Part shown: one piece after another, positions 1 to 9,423 of the stretch
How the letters are laid out: the number at the start of each line of letters is the position of its first letter
Numbering within the stretch: the stretch's first letter is position 1
NCBI RefSeq assembly: GCF_029167645.1
Contig: NZ_CP119147.1
Span: 744,001 to 808,000 of the forward strand
Direction of reading: 5' to 3'
Origin: Streptomyces sp. AM 2-1-1
GTDB lineage: Bacteria; Actinomycetota; Actinomycetes; Streptomycetales; Streptomycetaceae
Length of the DNA stretch: 64,000 nucleotides
Position numbers and translations under genes: made by a program
The notes under the pieces: model-generated
The model's database searches: none
Seen by the model: the letters and a program-made list of their open reading frames with translations, nothing else
What the model was told of the DNA's origin: nothing

Positions 1-1038
1 CACCTCGATACCGGCCCGGGCGCAGGAGTACGCGATGCCGGCGCCCATCATTCCGGCGCCGAGCACGGCGACCTTGCGGACCGTGCGGCGCTCGACGCCC
101 ACGGGGCGGCTGGCACCGGAGTTGACCGCCTGGAGGTCGAAGAAGAACGCCTGGATCATGTTCTTGGCGACCTGGCCGGTGACCAGTTCGGTGAAGTAGC
201 GGGACTCGATCGTCTGCGCGGTCTCGAAGTCGACCTGCGAGCCCTCGACGGCCGCCGCCAGGATGTTGCGCGGCGCGGGCATCGGGGCCCCGGCGAGCTG
301 TTTCCTGAGGTTGGCCGGGAAGGCCGGGAGGTTGGCGGCGAACCGGGGGTGGGAGGGGGTGCCGCCGGGAATCCGGTACCCCTTCACGTCCCAGGGCTGC
401 TGGGACTCGGGGTGCGCGTCGATGAAGGCGCGGGCCTTGGCCAGCATCTCCTCGCGGGTGGCGGCCACGTCGTGGACCAGGCCGTTCTCCAGCGCGCGTG
501 CCGGGGTGTACCGGGTGCCCTGGAGCAGCACCTTGAGCAGCGCGTCGGCGATGCCCATGAGGCGTACGGTGCGGGTGACGCCGCCGCCCGCCGGGAGCAG
601 GCCGAGGGTGACCTCGGGCAGACCGATCCGGGAGCCGGGCGCGTCCAGCGCGATCCGGTGGTGGCAGGCGAGGGCGATCTCGTAACCGCCTCCGAGGGCC
701 GCGCCGTTGATGGCCGCGACGACGGGGATGCCGAGGGTCTCGATGCGCCGGAGCGAGCGTTTGATGGCCATCCCGGTGTCGAAGACGGCCTGGGCGTCCT
801 CGGGGCGGGCCTTGATCATGTCCTTGAGGTCGCCGCCGGCGAAGAAGGTCTTCTTCGCGGAGGTGACGATGATGCCGCGGAGGTTCTCCCTCTCGGCCTC
901 GGCGCGGTCGGCGATCGCCGCGACGGACCGGGTGAAGGCCTGGTTCATCGTGTTGGCGGACTGGTCGGGGTCGTCGAGGACGAGGGTGACGACTCCGGTC
1001 CCGTCGTCTTCCCAGCGGATGGTGGTGCTCTCGGTCAT
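1..1038 (-). CDS. 3-hydroxyacyl-CoA dehydrogenase / enoyl-CoA hydratase (FadB-like), C-terminus outside the window
   Basis: Trifunctional-type beta-oxidation enzyme: hydrates enoyl-CoA and then oxidises 3-hydroxyacyl-CoA with NAD. About 346 N-terminal residues are visible. The crotonase half comes first, with the oxyanion-hole segment FFAGGDL and then [11 protein letters not shown] and [15 protein letters not shown] Rossmann motif follows ([15 protein letters not shown]), opening the dehydrogenase half. The frame is open to base 1, so roughly the second half lies outside. The start is the ATG at 1038, giving MTESTTIRW. It lies 102 nt downstream of the thiolase gene on the same strand, so the two probably form the FadA/FadB pair of one operon. 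Family assignment is firm; substrate range is unknown. Confidence 0.9.
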   Translation of the reverse strand, partial: MTESTTIRWEDDGTGVVTLVLDDPDQSANTMNQAFTRSVAAIADRAEAERENLRGIIVTSAKKTFFAGGDLKDMIKARPEDAQAVFDTGMAIKRSLRRIETLGIPVVAAINGAALGGGYEIALACHHRIALDAPGSRIGLPEVTLGLLPAGGGVTRTVRLMGIADALLKVLLQGTRYTPARALENGLVHDVAATREEMLAKARAFIDAHPESQQPWDVKGYRIPGGTPSHPRFAANLPAFPANLRKQLAGAPMPAPRNILAAAVEGSQVDFETAQTIESRYFTELVTGQVAKNMIQAFFFDLQAVNSGASRPVGVERRTVRKVAVLGAGMMGAGIAYSCARAGIEV

Positions 1039-1140
1039 GGGGTTCTTCTCCGTAGGCAGGCGGGCGTGGCGGGGGACGGGGCTGGCCGGGGGGTGTCGGA
1101 CGCGTGGAGGCGCGAGGTCACGGCCGCGCGCCCCACACCC

Positions 1141-2355
1141 TCAGAGCCGTTCGACGACGGTGGCGACGCCCATGCCGCCGCCCACGCAGAGCGTGACGAG
1201 TCCGTACCGCAGGTCGCGCCGTTCCAGTTCGTCGACGACGGTGCCGAGGATCATCGCGCCGGTGGCGCCGAGCGGGTGGCCGAGCGCGATGGCTCCGCCG
1301 TTGACGTTGACCTTGTCCAGGTCGATGCCCATGTCGCGGACGAAGCGCAGCACGACTCCGGCGAAGGCCTCGTTGATCTCGACGAGGTCGATGTCGTCGA
1401 TGGTGAGCCCGGCCTTGGCGAGCGCCTTGCGGGTGGCGGGGGCGGGGCCGGTGAGCATGATGGTGGGCTCGGAGCCGGAGACGGCGGCGGAGACGATCCG
1501 CGCGCGCGGGGTGAGGCCGTAGCGCTCCCCGACCTCCTGGGAGCCGATCGCGACGAGCGCGGCTCCGTCCACGATCCCGGAGGAGTTTCCGGCGTGGTGG
1601 ACGTGGTCGATCCTCTCGACCCAGTGGTACTTCTGCAGGGCCACCGCGTCGAAGCCGCCCATCTCGCCGATGGTGGCGAAGGAGGGCTTGAGGGAGGCGA
1701 GCGAGTCGGCGGTGGTGCCGGGGCGCAGGTGCTCGTCGTGGTCGAGCACGACGAGGCCGTTGCGGTCCTTGACGGGCACCACGGAACGGCCGAAGCGGCC
1801 CTCCTTCCATGCCTCGGCGGCACGCTCCTGGGAGAGTGCGGCGTACTCGTCGACGGCGCGGCGCGAGAAGCCCTCGATGGTGGCGATGAGGTCGGCGCCG
1901 ATCCCCTGCGGGGCGAATCCGGTCTCGAAGCTGGTCATCGGGTCCATCGCCCAGGCACCGCCGTCCGAGCCCATGGGGACGCGGGACATGGACTCGACGC
2001 CACCGGCGAGGATGAGGTCCTCCCAGCCCGAACGGACCTTCGCGGCGGCGAGGTTGACGGCTTCGAGCCCGGAGGCGCAGAAGCGGTTCTCCTGGACGCC
2101 GGCGACGGAGTCCGGGAGTCCGGCCGCGATGGCGGCGATCCGCGCGATGTCGGAGCCCTGGTCGCCGAGCGGGCTGACGACACCGAGGACGATGTCGTCG
2201 ACGGCCGCCGGATCGAGATCCGGGAAGCGGCGGAGGGTCTCGTGGATGAGGCCGACGACCAGGTCGATCGGCTTGGTGCCGTGCAGGGCCCCATTGGCCT
2301 TGCCGCGACCGCGCGGGGTGCGGATCGCGTCGTAGACGAACGCTTCGGTGCTCAA
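1141..2355 (-). CDS. acetyl-CoA acyltransferase (thiolase)
   Basis: Thiolase of 404 aa that cleaves 3-ketoacyl-CoA with CoA in the last step of beta-oxidation. The nucleophilic cysteine lies in [13 protein letters not shown]. The histidine motif [15 protein letters not shown] and the C-terminal CVGGGMG catalytic motif are both present, and length is normal for the family. The start is taken as the TTG at 2355 ([17 protein letters not shown]), with GAAAGG upstream. A longer reading up to 2682 runs into the dehydrogenase gene on the same strand and is rejected. The gene sits 59 nt after the acyl-CoA dehydrogenase gene and 102 nt before the FadB-like gene, which supports a fatty-acid degradation operon. 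Confidence 0.9.
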   Translation of the reverse strand: MSTEAFVYDAIRTPRGRGKANGALHGTKPIDLVVGLIHETLRRFPDLDPAAVDDIVLGVVSPLGDQGSDIARIAAIAAGLPDSVAGVQENRFCASGLEAVNLAAAKVRSGWEDLILAGGVESMSRVPMGSDGGAWAMDPMTSFETGFAPQGIGADLIATIEGFSRRAVDEYAALSQERAAEAWKEGRFGRSVVPVKDRNGLVVLDHDEHLRPGTTADSLASLKPSFATIGEMGGFDAVALQKYHWVERIDHVHHAGNSSGIVDGAALVAIGSQEVGERYGLTPRARIVSAAVSGSEPTIMLTGPAPATRKALAKAGLTIDDIDLVEINEAFAGVVLRFVRDMGIDLDKVNVNGGAIALGHPLGATGAMILGTVVDELERRDLRYGLVTLCVGGGMGVATVVERL

Positions 2356-2414
2356 GACAACAGCCTTTCGGGGGAAGGTGCTCGGGGTTCCGGGGTGCGG
2401 GCGGGCGTCCGGGT

Positions 2415-3557
2415 TCAGGAGAGCAGGGAGCGGCCGATGATCTCCTTCATGATCTCGGTCGTCCCGCCGTAGATGGTCTGGATGCGGCCGTCGGTGTAGG
2501 CCCTGGCCACCGGGAACTCCGCCATGTAGCCGTACCCGCCGTGCAGTTGGAGACAGCGGTCGGCCACCCGCTTCTGAAGTTCGGTCGCCCACCACTTGGC
2601 CATCGAGGCGTGCACCGCGTCGAGCGTGCCGTCCGCGTGCTCGACAATGCACCGGTCGAGGAAGGTGCGGGTGACGGCACACTCGGTGGCCATCTCGGCG
2701 ATCTCGAAGCGGACGTGCTGGAGCTTGGAGAGCGGACGGCCGAACGCCTCGCGCTCCTTGACGTACCGGGTGGTGATCTCCAGCAGGTGTTCCGCGGCGG
2801 CGATGCCCGCGACCGCGATGCCCATGCGCTCCTGGGCCAGGTTGGTCATCAGGTGGAGGAAACCGCCGTGGAGTTCGCCGAGGAGGTTCTCCTTGGGTAC
2901 CCGGACGTCATGGAAGAAGAGTTCGGCGGTGTCCTGGGACTTCTGGCCGATCTTCTCGAGGTTGCGGCCGCGCTCGAAGCCGGCCGCGCCGCGTTCGACC
3001 ACCAGGAGGGAGAGCCCTTTGGCCCCACCCTCGGGGGCGGTGCGGGCGACCACGACCACCAGGTCGGCGAGGATGCCGTTGGAGATGAAGGTCTTGGAGC
3101 CGTTGAGGAGCCAGTGGTCGCCCCGGTCCTCGGCGGTGGTCCGGATGCCCTGGAGGTCCGAGCCGGCACCCGGTTCGGTCATGGCGATGGCGGTGACGGT
3201 CTCGCCGGAGCAGAAGCCCGGCAGCCAGCGCCGCTTCTGCTCGGGGGTGGAGAGCCGGGTGAGGTAGGGGCCGACGATGTCGTTGTGGAGGCCGAGGGCG
3301 AGGCCGCTGACCCCGGCCCGGGTGAACTCCTCAGCCAGTACGGCGCTGTAGCGGAAGTCGTCGTTGCCGCCGCCGCCGAACTCCTCGGGGACCGCGAGGC
3401 CGAGCAGCCCCTGCCGGCCCGCCGCGCGCCACGCCTCGCGCGAGACGATGCCGTCGTTCTCCCACTGTTCGTAGTGCGGGAGGACCTCCTTGGCGAGGAA
3501 GGTGCGGACGGTCTCACGGAACACGTCGTGTTCCGGGGCGAAGATCTGCCGGTTCAC
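2415..3557 (-). CDS. acyl-CoA dehydrogenase
   Basis: Flavoprotein of 380 aa catalysing alpha,beta-desaturation of an acyl-CoA, passing electrons to ETF. The N-terminal helical domain leads to the flavin-contact strand [17 protein letters not shown], then [16 protein letters not shown]. The C-terminal helical domain contains [35 protein letters not shown] and [18 protein letters not shown]. The position holding the catalytic Glu in medium-chain enzymes (YEGT) is Gly here (YGGT), so the base is probably elsewhere, as in several other subfamilies. The ATG at 3557 gives a full-length protein. It lies between the CoA-transferase and thiolase genes on the same strand. Confidence 0.9.
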   Translation of the reverse strand: MNRQIFAPEHDVFRETVRTFLAKEVLPHYEQWENDGIVSREAWRAAGRQGLLGLAVPEEFGGGGNDDFRYSAVLAEEFTRAGVSGLALGLHNDIVGPYLTRLSTPEQKRRWLPGFCSGETVTAIAMTEPGAGSDLQGIRTTAEDRGDHWLLNGSKTFISNGILADLVVVVARTAPEGGAKGLSLLVVERGAAGFERGRNLEKIGQKSQDTAELFFHDVRVPKENLLGELHGGFLHLMTNLAQERMGIAVAGIAAAEHLLEITTRYVKEREAFGRPLSKLQHVRFEIAEMATECAVTRTFLDRCIVEHADGTLDAVHASMAKWWATELQKRVADRCLQLHGGYGYMAEFPVARAYTDGRIQTIYGGTTEIMKEIIGRSLLS

Positions 3558-3662
3558 CGGGCCTCCTGGAGTGGCGTCGGGTCGGTGCGGTCCGGCCGGT
3601 CCGGCACGGTGCCGGTGGCCGCGGTGCCTGAGCGTCGTCTCCGGGCGGCCGGTGCGCGGGGG

Positions 3663-4814
3663 TCACCCTTCATCCGGCGACACCTCCGGCCGCTCGTCGA
3701 GCAGGTCCGGCACGCCCCACTCCGCGGCCACCGACTGAGCGCCGGTACCGGGCAGGGCGGGGGCGGTGCGTACGGCGGTGGGGGTGGCCGAGAAGCGCGG
3801 GGCGGGGGCGGGCTGGGTGATCCCGGCGTGCTCCACGAAGGTGGCGCGGGCCGCGAGGTGCGGGTGCGCCGGCGCTTCGCGCAGGGAGAGGACCGGGGCG
3901 ACGCAGGCGTCGGTGGATGCGAACACCTCGGTCCACTCGGCACGGGTACGCGTACGGAAGCGGTCCGCGACCGCGGTGCGCAGCTCCTCCCACCGGGCGA
4001 GGTCCGCACGGTCGGGCACCGTGTCGGGGAGGCCGAGGAGCGCGCTGAACTCGTCGTAGAACCGCTGTTCCAGCGGTCCGACGGCCATGGCCTCGCCGTC
4101 CGAGGTGGCGTAGGTGCCGTAGAAGGGGCAGCCGCCGTCGAGGAGGTTGGAGCCGCGCCGGTCCTGCCAGGCGCCGGCCGCCAGCATGCCGTGGATCATC
4201 GTGGCGAGGTGGGCGGCGCCGTCGACGATCGCGGCGTCCACGACCTGGCCGCCGCCGTCGGGGGTCCGGGCGTGCTGGAGGGCGGCCAGCACGCCGACCA
4301 CGAGGTAGAGCGAGCCGCCCGCGTAGTCGCCGAGGAGGTTGGCCGGGACGGCGGGGGGTTCGCCGGGGCGCCCGATCATGGAGAGGGTGCCGGTGGGCGC
4401 GAGGTAGGAGATGTCGTGCCCGGCGCGCTGGGCGAGCGGCCCTTCCTGGCCCCAGCCCGTCATCCGCCCGTAGACGAGCCGGGGGTTGCGGCCGAGACAG
4501 GCGTCGGGGCCCACTCCGAGCCGTTCGGCGACGCCGGGGCGGTACCCCTCGATCAGGATGTCGGCGCGTTCGACCAGGGCGAGGACGGCGGACGCGCCCG
4601 CCCCGGTCTTGAGGTCGAGCACGACGGAGCGCTTGTTGCGGTTGGTCAGGTCGCGGGCGGGGTCGATGCCGAGCACGGCACCGCCCGGCCGGTCCACCCG
4701 GACCACGTCGGCGCCCAGGTCGGCGAGCAGCATCGCGGCGAACGGGCCGGGCCCGATGCCCGCCAGCTCCACGACCCGCACACCGGCCAGCGGACCGTTC
4801 CCGGTCGCGGTCAT
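3663..4814 (-). CDS. CaiB/BaiF (family III) CoA-transferase, alpha-methylacyl-CoA racemase-like
   Basis: Family III CoA-transferase or racemase of 383 aa. The N-terminus LAGVRVVELAGIGPGPFAAMLLADLGADVVRV is the family fingerprint. The middle part contains GRMTGWGQEGPLAQRAGHDISYLA and NLLGDYAGGSLYLVVG, whose Asp aligns with the catalytic aspartate of the family. This pattern is closest to alpha-methylacyl-CoA racemases, which epimerise branched acyl-CoAs before beta-oxidation, but a transferase role cannot be excluded. The ATG at 4814 (MTATGNGPLAG) is chosen over more upstream starts that add residues of no family character. It is the first gene of the minus-strand degradation cluster. Confidence 0.85.
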   Translation of the reverse strand: MTATGNGPLAGVRVVELAGIGPGPFAAMLLADLGADVVRVDRPGGAVLGIDPARDLTNRNKRSVVLDLKTGAGASAVLALVERADILIEGYRPGVAERLGVGPDACLGRNPRLVYGRMTGWGQEGPLAQRAGHDISYLAPTGTLSMIGRPGEPPAVPANLLGDYAGGSLYLVVGVLAALQHARTPDGGGQVVDAAIVDGAAHLATMIHGMLAAGAWQDRRGSNLLDGGCPFYGTYATSDGEAMAVGPLEQRFYDEFSALLGLPDTVPDRADLARWEELRTAVADRFRTRTRAEWTEVFASTDACVAPVLSLREAPAHPHLAARATFVEHAGITQPAPAPRFSATPTAVRTAPALPGTGAQSVAAEWGVPDLLDERPEVSPDEG

Positions 4815-4923
4815 CCAGGGCCTCTCCTTCTGATCGCGCCGGGGCCCGGGTCCCCGGCACCGGACCCCTGCTCCCCAGCCCTGTCCGGACGAAGGACCCG
4901 AGCCCTCAGCGGTATGACACAAC

Positions 4924-4936
4924 CGATGTAACATCG
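4924..4936. promoter_or_regulatory. candidate operator, perfect 6-bp inverted repeat
   Basis: CGATGT-A-ACATCG is a perfect dyad in the divergent region between the CoA-transferase gene and the oxidoreductase gene. It is placed where a repressor could control the degradation cluster. No regulator gene is adjacent. The role is inferred from position and symmetry only. Confidence 0.4.
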
Positions 4937-4977
4937 ACGATGCTAAGAACGACCGCCGCTCCGCACAAGGCTTTTCG

Positions 4978-4993
4978 CCGAGCGAGCGCTTAG
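4978..4993. promoter_or_regulatory. candidate TetR-type operator, imperfect dyad
   Basis: CCGAGCGAGCGCTTAG matches its own reverse complement at 10 of 16 positions and contains an AGCG...CGCT core. This resembles TetR-family sites seen before acyl-CoA metabolism genes in actinobacteria (family resemblance, not checked). It lies between the two divergent transcription units. Confidence 0.3.
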
Positions 4994-5103
4994 TTTTGAC
5001 GTTTCCCATGGTGCACCGTCACACGCCGTCCCGCACCGAGTGCCACGCACCACCCGATGGCCTCGGCGGCCGACCACCCGGAACCACCCCGGAAGAGGCA
5101 CGC

Positions 5104-6294
5104 ATGAAGAGGCATCACGGATCGGAACGCCCCTACGACGTCGTGCTGTACGGCGCCACCGGCTTCGTCGGCACCCTGACCGCCGCGTACCTGGCGGCGC
5201 ACGCTCCCGAAGGGGTGCGCTGGGCGCTCGCCGGGCGCAGTCGCGGCAAGCTGGAGCGGCTGCGCGCGGAACTGGCCGCGGGCCACCCGCGGCGACCGGA
5301 GCCCGCGCTCCTCGTCGCCGACGCCGACGACCCCCGCGCACTGCGTGAACTCGCCCTCTCCGCAAGGGCGGTCGCCACCACCGTCGGACCCTTCCTGACG
5401 TACGGGAACGCCCTCGTCGCGGCATGCGCCGGGGCGGGTACGGACTATCTGGACCTCACCGGCGAGGCCGAGTTCATCGACCGGACCTGGCTCGACCACG
5501 ACGCGCTCGCCCGGGAGACCGGGGCGCGCCTGGTGCATGCCTGCGGCTTCGACTCGGTGCCCCACGACCTCGGCGCGTACTTCACCGTCCGGCAGTTGCC
5601 GGCGGGCGTGCCGCTGCGCGTCGACGCCTTCGTCCGTACCCGTGCCGTCTTCTCCGGGGGCACGTTCGCCTCGGCGGTGAACGCGATGGGCCGGGGCCGG
5701 CAGATGCTGGCCGTCGCCCGGGAGCGCCGGGCGCGCGAGCCGCGGCTCACCGGCCGTCGTGTCCGCACCCCGCTCGGGGCGCCGCACTTCAGCGCGGCCA
5801 CCGGCACCTGGGCGCTGCCGCTGCCGACCGTGGACCCGCAGATCGTGGGCCGTTCGGCACGCGCGCTGGAGTGCTACGGCCCCGACTTCCGCTACCGGCA
5901 CTTCGCCTCGGTGAAACACCTGCCGGTCGCACTGGGCGGGACGGCGGGCACGGCGGCCCTCGTCGCGGCGGCCCAACTGCCCGCTGCCCGCAACTGGCTG
6001 ACCGGCCGCTACCGGGCGGGTGAGGGGCCGGACGAGGCCCGCCGCAAGCGGAGCCGGTTCACGGTCCGCTTCGTCGGTGAGGGGGGCGGCCGACGGGTCT
6101 TCACCGAGGTCTCGGGCGGCGATCCGGGGTACGACGAGACGGCGCGGATGCTCGGCGAGGCCGCTCTCTGTCTCGCCCTGGACGATCTGCCGGAGACCGC
6201 GGGCCAGGTGACGACGGCAGTGGCGATGGGCGATGCCCTGCTGGAGCGGCTACGGGCCTCGGGGCTGGGCTTCCGGGTGGCGGCCCGGCTCTGA
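5104..6294 (+). CDS. saccharopine dehydrogenase-like / trans-acting enoyl reductase family oxidoreductase
   Basis: NAD(P)-binding oxidoreductase of 396 aa. The N-terminal Rossmann motif is YDVVLYGATGFVGTLTAAYL, followed by a typical second strand (RWALAGRSRGKLERL). YLDLTGEAEFIDRTWLDH and HACGFDSVPHDLGAYF are typical of the saccharopine-dehydrogenase-like group. That group includes the mycobacterial trans-acting enoyl reductase of PDIM synthesis. The enzyme's own substrate is unknown; the divergent fatty-acid degradation genes suggest lipid chemistry. The ATG at 5104 follows GGAAGAGG at good spacing; an upstream in-frame start at 4996 adds a stretch without family features. Confidence 0.85.
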   Translation: MKRHHGSERPYDVVLYGATGFVGTLTAAYLAAHAPEGVRWALAGRSRGKLERLRAELAAGHPRRPEPALLVADADDPRALRELALSARAVATTVGPFLTYGNALVAACAGAGTDYLDLTGEAEFIDRTWLDHDALARETGARLVHACGFDSVPHDLGAYFTVRQLPAGVPLRVDAFVRTRAVFSGGTFASAVNAMGRGRQMLAVARERRAREPRLTGRRVRTPLGAPHFSAATGTWALPLPTVDPQIVGRSARALECYGPDFRYRHFASVKHLPVALGGTAGTAALVAAAQLPAARNWLTGRYRAGEGPDEARRKRSRFTVRFVGEGGGRRVFTEVSGGDPGYDETARMLGEAALCLALDDLPETAGQVTTAVAMGDALLERLRASGLGFRVAARL

Positions 6295-6323
6295 GCGGAG
6301 GCGCGAGAGGGGGGACTGCCGCG

Positions 6324-6344
6324 GCGGCCGGTTCAGCCGGCCGC
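6324..6344. terminator. convergent terminator hairpin
   Basis: GCGGCCGG and CCGGCCGC pair perfectly (8 bp) around a 5-nt loop. The hairpin lies between two convergent genes and its loop contains the stop codon of the endonuclease V gene. There is no U-tract, as is usual in this GC range. Confidence 0.5.
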
Positions 6345-7010
6345 TTCCCGCAGTGCGCGCCGGCAGAGCGCGTCGGCCCTGCGGGTGGTCTCGGGCTGGC
6401 GGAACTCCCGCGTCAGCGCCAGTGTGTGGGCGCAGGCGGTCTCCAGCGTGGTGCGGTGCCCCAAGGAGACGAAGACCGGCTTGGTGCCGTCCCTGGTCCG
6501 CAGGGCCCGTCCGACCTCCTCCGTACCGTCCCGCAGCGCGGAGGAGTCGCCGCGCCTCGGGCCGGGCTGCTGGAACGCGAAGGTGAACGGGTTCTTGGCC
6601 ACCCCGATGACCGGCAGACCCGTCAGCACCCCGAGGTGACTGGCGAGGCCGAACCGGCGGGGGTGGGCCACTCCGTACCCGTCGCAGACGACGAGACCGG
6701 GATCGGCCGAGAGCGACTCCAGCGCGGCCAGCACCGTCGGGATCTCCCGGAAGGCCAGCAGTCCGGGGACGTACGGGAAGGTGACCCGGCCCACGGCAGT
6801 GGCCTCCGCGACCACGTCGAGGGTCGCGGCGTCCAGCACCACGGCGGCCGCCACCACGAGGTCCCGCTCGTCGTCGTAGGCCACGTCCACCCCGGTGGCG
6901 TGGCCGGAACCGGGGGCCGGCCCGAAGTCCTCGGCCACCACGAGATCACGCAGCCGGTTCTGGACGGCACGTGCCTCGGCCGCATCGGCGGGCACGGCGA
7001 AGGTCGTCAT
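6333..7010 (-). CDS. nfi: endonuclease V (deoxyinosine 3' endonuclease)
   Basis: DNA repair nuclease of 225 aa that nicks next to deoxyinosine and other deaminated bases. The metal-binding residues are all in place: D42 in GVDVAYDD, E89 in YVPGLLAFREIP, and D110 in VVCDGYGVAHPRRFG. The numbering is almost the same as in the Thermotoga enzyme. LASHLGVLTGLPVIGVAKNP completes the fold. The ATG at 7010 (MTTFAVPADAAEARAVQ) gives the usual length. It is a single gene, divergent from nothing and convergent with the oxidoreductase gene. Confidence 0.92.
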   Translation of the reverse strand: MTTFAVPADAAEARAVQNRLRDLVVAEDFGPAPGSGHATGVDVAYDDERDLVVAAAVVLDAATLDVVAEATAVGRVTFPYVPGLLAFREIPTVLAALESLSADPGLVVCDGYGVAHPRRFGLASHLGVLTGLPVIGVAKNPFTFAFQQPGPRRGDSSALRDGTEEVGRALRTRDGTKPVFVSLGHRTTLETACAHTLALTREFRQPETTRRADALCRRALREAAG

Positions 7011-7107
7011 GGCGGGTGAGTGTAGGGGGTCGGTGCGTGCGGCGGTGATCGACCGACTGGCGGGACCGGCGTCACGTGCTCGCGGACGCGGCGCCCGGCG
7101 CGGAACC

Positions 7108-8136
7108 TCAGTCCAGTGTCTGGACCAGTTCACTGCGCGTCGGGGTGTGCACCACGCGGCCGCGTGCTCCGTTGACGAGGGGCAGGTACGGCGGAACGTG
7201 CCCGCACTCGACGTCGGCGACGATCGGGACGTTCAGGGTGCGGAGGGCGTCCAGAACGGCCTGGTGCTGGGTGAGTGAGGGTGCGTCGGGCGCCGACGTC
7301 CTGCCGACGAGGATCGCGTTCGCCGCGTCGAAGAAGCCGGCCAGCCGCATCCCGTGCAGGTTCCGGCAGATGGTGAGGGCGTCGTCGCCGCACGCTTCGA
7401 CGTAGACGAGGAGCCCGTCGGGGGCCTCGGCCCGTGCGAAGGCGGACGGGTCGAGGTAGGGCGTTCCCGCGATGTTGACCAGGGTCTCGATGCAGCCCCC
7501 GATCAGGCGTCCCTCGACGTCCACGTCACCGTCGCCGTCCAGCCTGGTCCACCCGCCGGGCGTGTCGAGCCGGTACGCGCTGACCTCGGGGTGGAGGGCG
7601 TAGTCGTCCCAGCCCGTGGCGCGGTGGCGGCCGGGCGGTCTCTGGGTGAACCGGTGCCCCTGCGGAGCGGCGGCGATGTCGAGCCACGAGAGGAGGCCCT
7701 CGGGCGTCTGGTAGGGCGTGTCCATCAGGTTGTTGCCGTGCAGGGTCGCCACCCCGGTGAGGAGGGTGAGCGGCGCCATGATCGTCGACATGTCGGAGTA
7801 CCCGACGAGCCAGGTCGGCTCGGCGTCACGCAGCCGGTCCCGGTCGAGCAGGGGCAGCAGGTCGATCGCGGTCTCCCCGCCCCAGGGCGGCACCACCGCT
7901 CTGATGCCGGGGTCCGTCAGCATCTCCGTCAGTTCGGCGGCGCGGTCGGCGGCGGTGGCACTGACGTGGCCGGCACCGTCCATGCAGCGGCCGACGACCA
8001 CCTCGTACCCCCGCGCCTCCACGACGCGCACGGCCACGTCGAGGCGCGCACGCAGCTCCTTCGGGACCCCGCTGGAAGGAGAGGTGACGCCGACGCGGTC
8101 ACCGGGACGCAGAGGTGCTGGGTATCGAACGGACAT
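7108..8136 (-). CDS. S66 family LD-carboxypeptidase (LdcA/MccF-like)
   Basis: Serine peptidase of 342 aa, family S66, which contains murein tetrapeptide LD-carboxypeptidases and microcin C immunity (MccF) enzymes. The N-terminus PLRPGDRVGVTSPSSGVP is the family start. The nucleophile is S114 in WLVGYSDMS. The Glu (LVYVEACGDD) and His (VECGHVPPYLPLVNG) of the Ser-Glu-His triad are visible. No signal peptide is seen, so it is probably cytoplasmic and acts in cell-wall recycling or peptide detoxification. The two roles cannot be separated by eye. The ATG at 8136 is used. Confidence 0.85.
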   Translation of the reverse strand: MSVRYPAPLRPGDRVGVTSPSSGVPKELRARLDVAVRVVEARGYEVVVGRCMDGAGHVSATAADRAAELTEMLTDPGIRAVVPPWGGETAIDLLPLLDRDRLRDAEPTWLVGYSDMSTIMAPLTLLTGVATLHGNNLMDTPYQTPEGLLSWLDIAAAPQGHRFTQRPPGRHRATGWDDYALHPEVSAYRLDTPGGWTRLDGDGDVDVEGRLIGGCIETLVNIAGTPYLDPSAFARAEAPDGLLVYVEACGDDALTICRNLHGMRLAGFFDAANAILVGRTSAPDAPSLTQHQAVLDALRTLNVPIVADVECGHVPPYLPLVNGARGRVVHTPTRSELVQTLD

Positions 8137-8816
8137 GCCCCGGAGTGTGGCACGGCGCGACGACCGCACCCTCACGAGTTTCGGCACGTCCCGCTCGGCG
8201 GCGCTCTCCCGGGGCCCCGCCGACGGCCGCTGCGGCACGCGGGACGCGCCCCTCTCCGACCCGGCGGGGTCCGTGCCGCGTCCGGTCGGTACGGGCGGCG
8301 CGGCGGTGCGGGCATCGGGAAGGACGCTCGCTGCTGCCGGCGTTCCTGCCGGCGGCACCAAGGGCCCGCCCCACCACGCGGACCCGCTCTCCCGCGCCGT
8401 CCTCCGTCGACGTGCCGCGCGTTCACCACCCTCACCGCCCGCGGACACGGTGGTTCTCCGGCACGGTCCCGACCGGCCGCCAGAGGCGCGTACCGGCGGC
8501 GGCGCCCGGCCGGCCCGGCGCGTCCCCCGATGTCACGACTCTCCGTCGATGGGCTGTTAGCGGGCCTTGTCCGGGTGGCGGCCGGGCCGCGCGGCCCTTC
8601 GCGGCCCTGCTGCGGCCGGGTGGGCCCCGGCGCCATCGCGCCTGGTCATCGCCGCCCACCCGCGCGGGATGGGTGAGCGGTGACCGGGCAGGGGATCACC
8701 ACCGGGGAGGTCGGCGGTGACGGACCTCACGCCCCGGGCCGGTGCACGGATCGCGACGTTCCGTCGTCTACTCCAGTGCCGGGGTCCGTTCGTCCAGCCG
8801 TGCGAGGGAGCAGGTC
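8137..8816. other. intergenic region, no gene seen
   Basis: 680 bases between two divergent genes. Open frames here are Arg/Pro/Gly-rich without family features on either strand. AGGGAG lies six bases before the TTG start of the SsgA-like gene. No repeat or clear promoter was identified. Confidence 0.6.
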
Positions 8817-9233
8817 TTGTCCAGCCTCATCGAGCAGTCCGTACAGGCCCGCATGGTCGCCTCCGTCCCGCGGATGGCGACGCTGCCGGCCACACTGCGT
8901 TACGACCGCGAGAATCCGTTCGCCGTCCGGATGGCGTTCCCCGCCCGGGCCACGCTGGAGGGCAGCGACGTCTCGTGGGAGTTCTCCCGGGACCTCCTCG
9001 CGCGGGGTGTGGACGCGCCCGCCGGAGTCGGGGACGTACGGGTGCGGCCGTTCGGGCGGGAGCGGACCGCGCTGGAGTTCCACGCCGCCGAGGGCATCGC
9101 CATGGTGCATGTCCGTACCTCGGAGCTGCGCCGGTTCCTGAAGCGGGTGGAGGAGTCGGTACCGCTGGGCGACGAGTACCGTTTCCTGGACCTGGACCGT
9201 GGACTGGAGCAGCTGTTGGGCGACAGCCACTGA
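8817..9233 (+). CDS. SsgA-like (SALP) sporulation / cell-division regulator, SsgD/SsgE-type
   Basis: SALP of 138 aa. The sequence IEQSVQARMVASVPRMATLPATLRYD, the strand DPFAV-like segment ENPFAVRMAFPA, then WEFSRDLLARGV, GDVRVRPFG and ELRRFLKRVEESVPLGDE follow the SALP pattern from end to end. Known SALPs are specific to sporulating actinomycetes and help place or remodel septal peptidoglycan. This one reads closest to the SsgD/SsgE subgroup as remembered. The TTG at 8817, six bases after AGGGAG, gives the usual length; an ATG at 8853 would remove conserved residues. The short gap to the desaturase gene contains a regulatory repeat cluster, so co-transcription is doubtful. Confidence 0.88.
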   Translation: MSSLIEQSVQARMVASVPRMATLPATLRYDRENPFAVRMAFPARATLEGSDVSWEFSRDLLARGVDAPAGVGDVRVRPFGRERTALEFHAAEGIAMVHVRTSELRRFLKRVEESVPLGDEYRFLDLDRGLEQLLGDSH

Positions 9234-9351
9234 CCGGAGCCTCTCCCGGCCGGTCGGCGGCCCGCACCACGGTGCCGGCGCGCCCCCTCCGGAGTCCCTC
9301 CCGGAAGGCCCCGGCGCGTGGGTCCGGCTCCGGCCAGGCTTGGCTGAGCAC

Positions 9352-9399
9352 TTACCTGCGCTTAACCTACGGACACGTAACCTACGAAGCCGTAGGTAA
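9352..9399 (+). promoter_or_regulatory. candidate operator cluster upstream of the desaturase
   Basis: Three ordered copies of an ACCTRCG-type half-site (ACCTGCG, ACCTACG at 9365-9371, ACCTACG at 9380-9386) are followed by its reverse complement CGTAGGT at 9391-9397. The last pair forms TAACCTACG-AAGC-CGTAGGTAA, a near-perfect 9-bp dyad. The cluster ends 24 bases before the GTG start of the desaturase gene, where a repressor site would be effective. The binding protein is unknown. Confidence 0.55.
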
Positions 9400-9423
9400 A
9401 ATCTCCCGTCCCCAGGAGCCCTT

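Noticed and set aside
349..2472. Long plus-strand open frame (707 aa) over the thiolase and FadB-like genes
   Set aside because: It is antisense to genes with full family motifs and has low-complexity Gly/Asp/Val composition, a usual effect of GC-rich codon bias.
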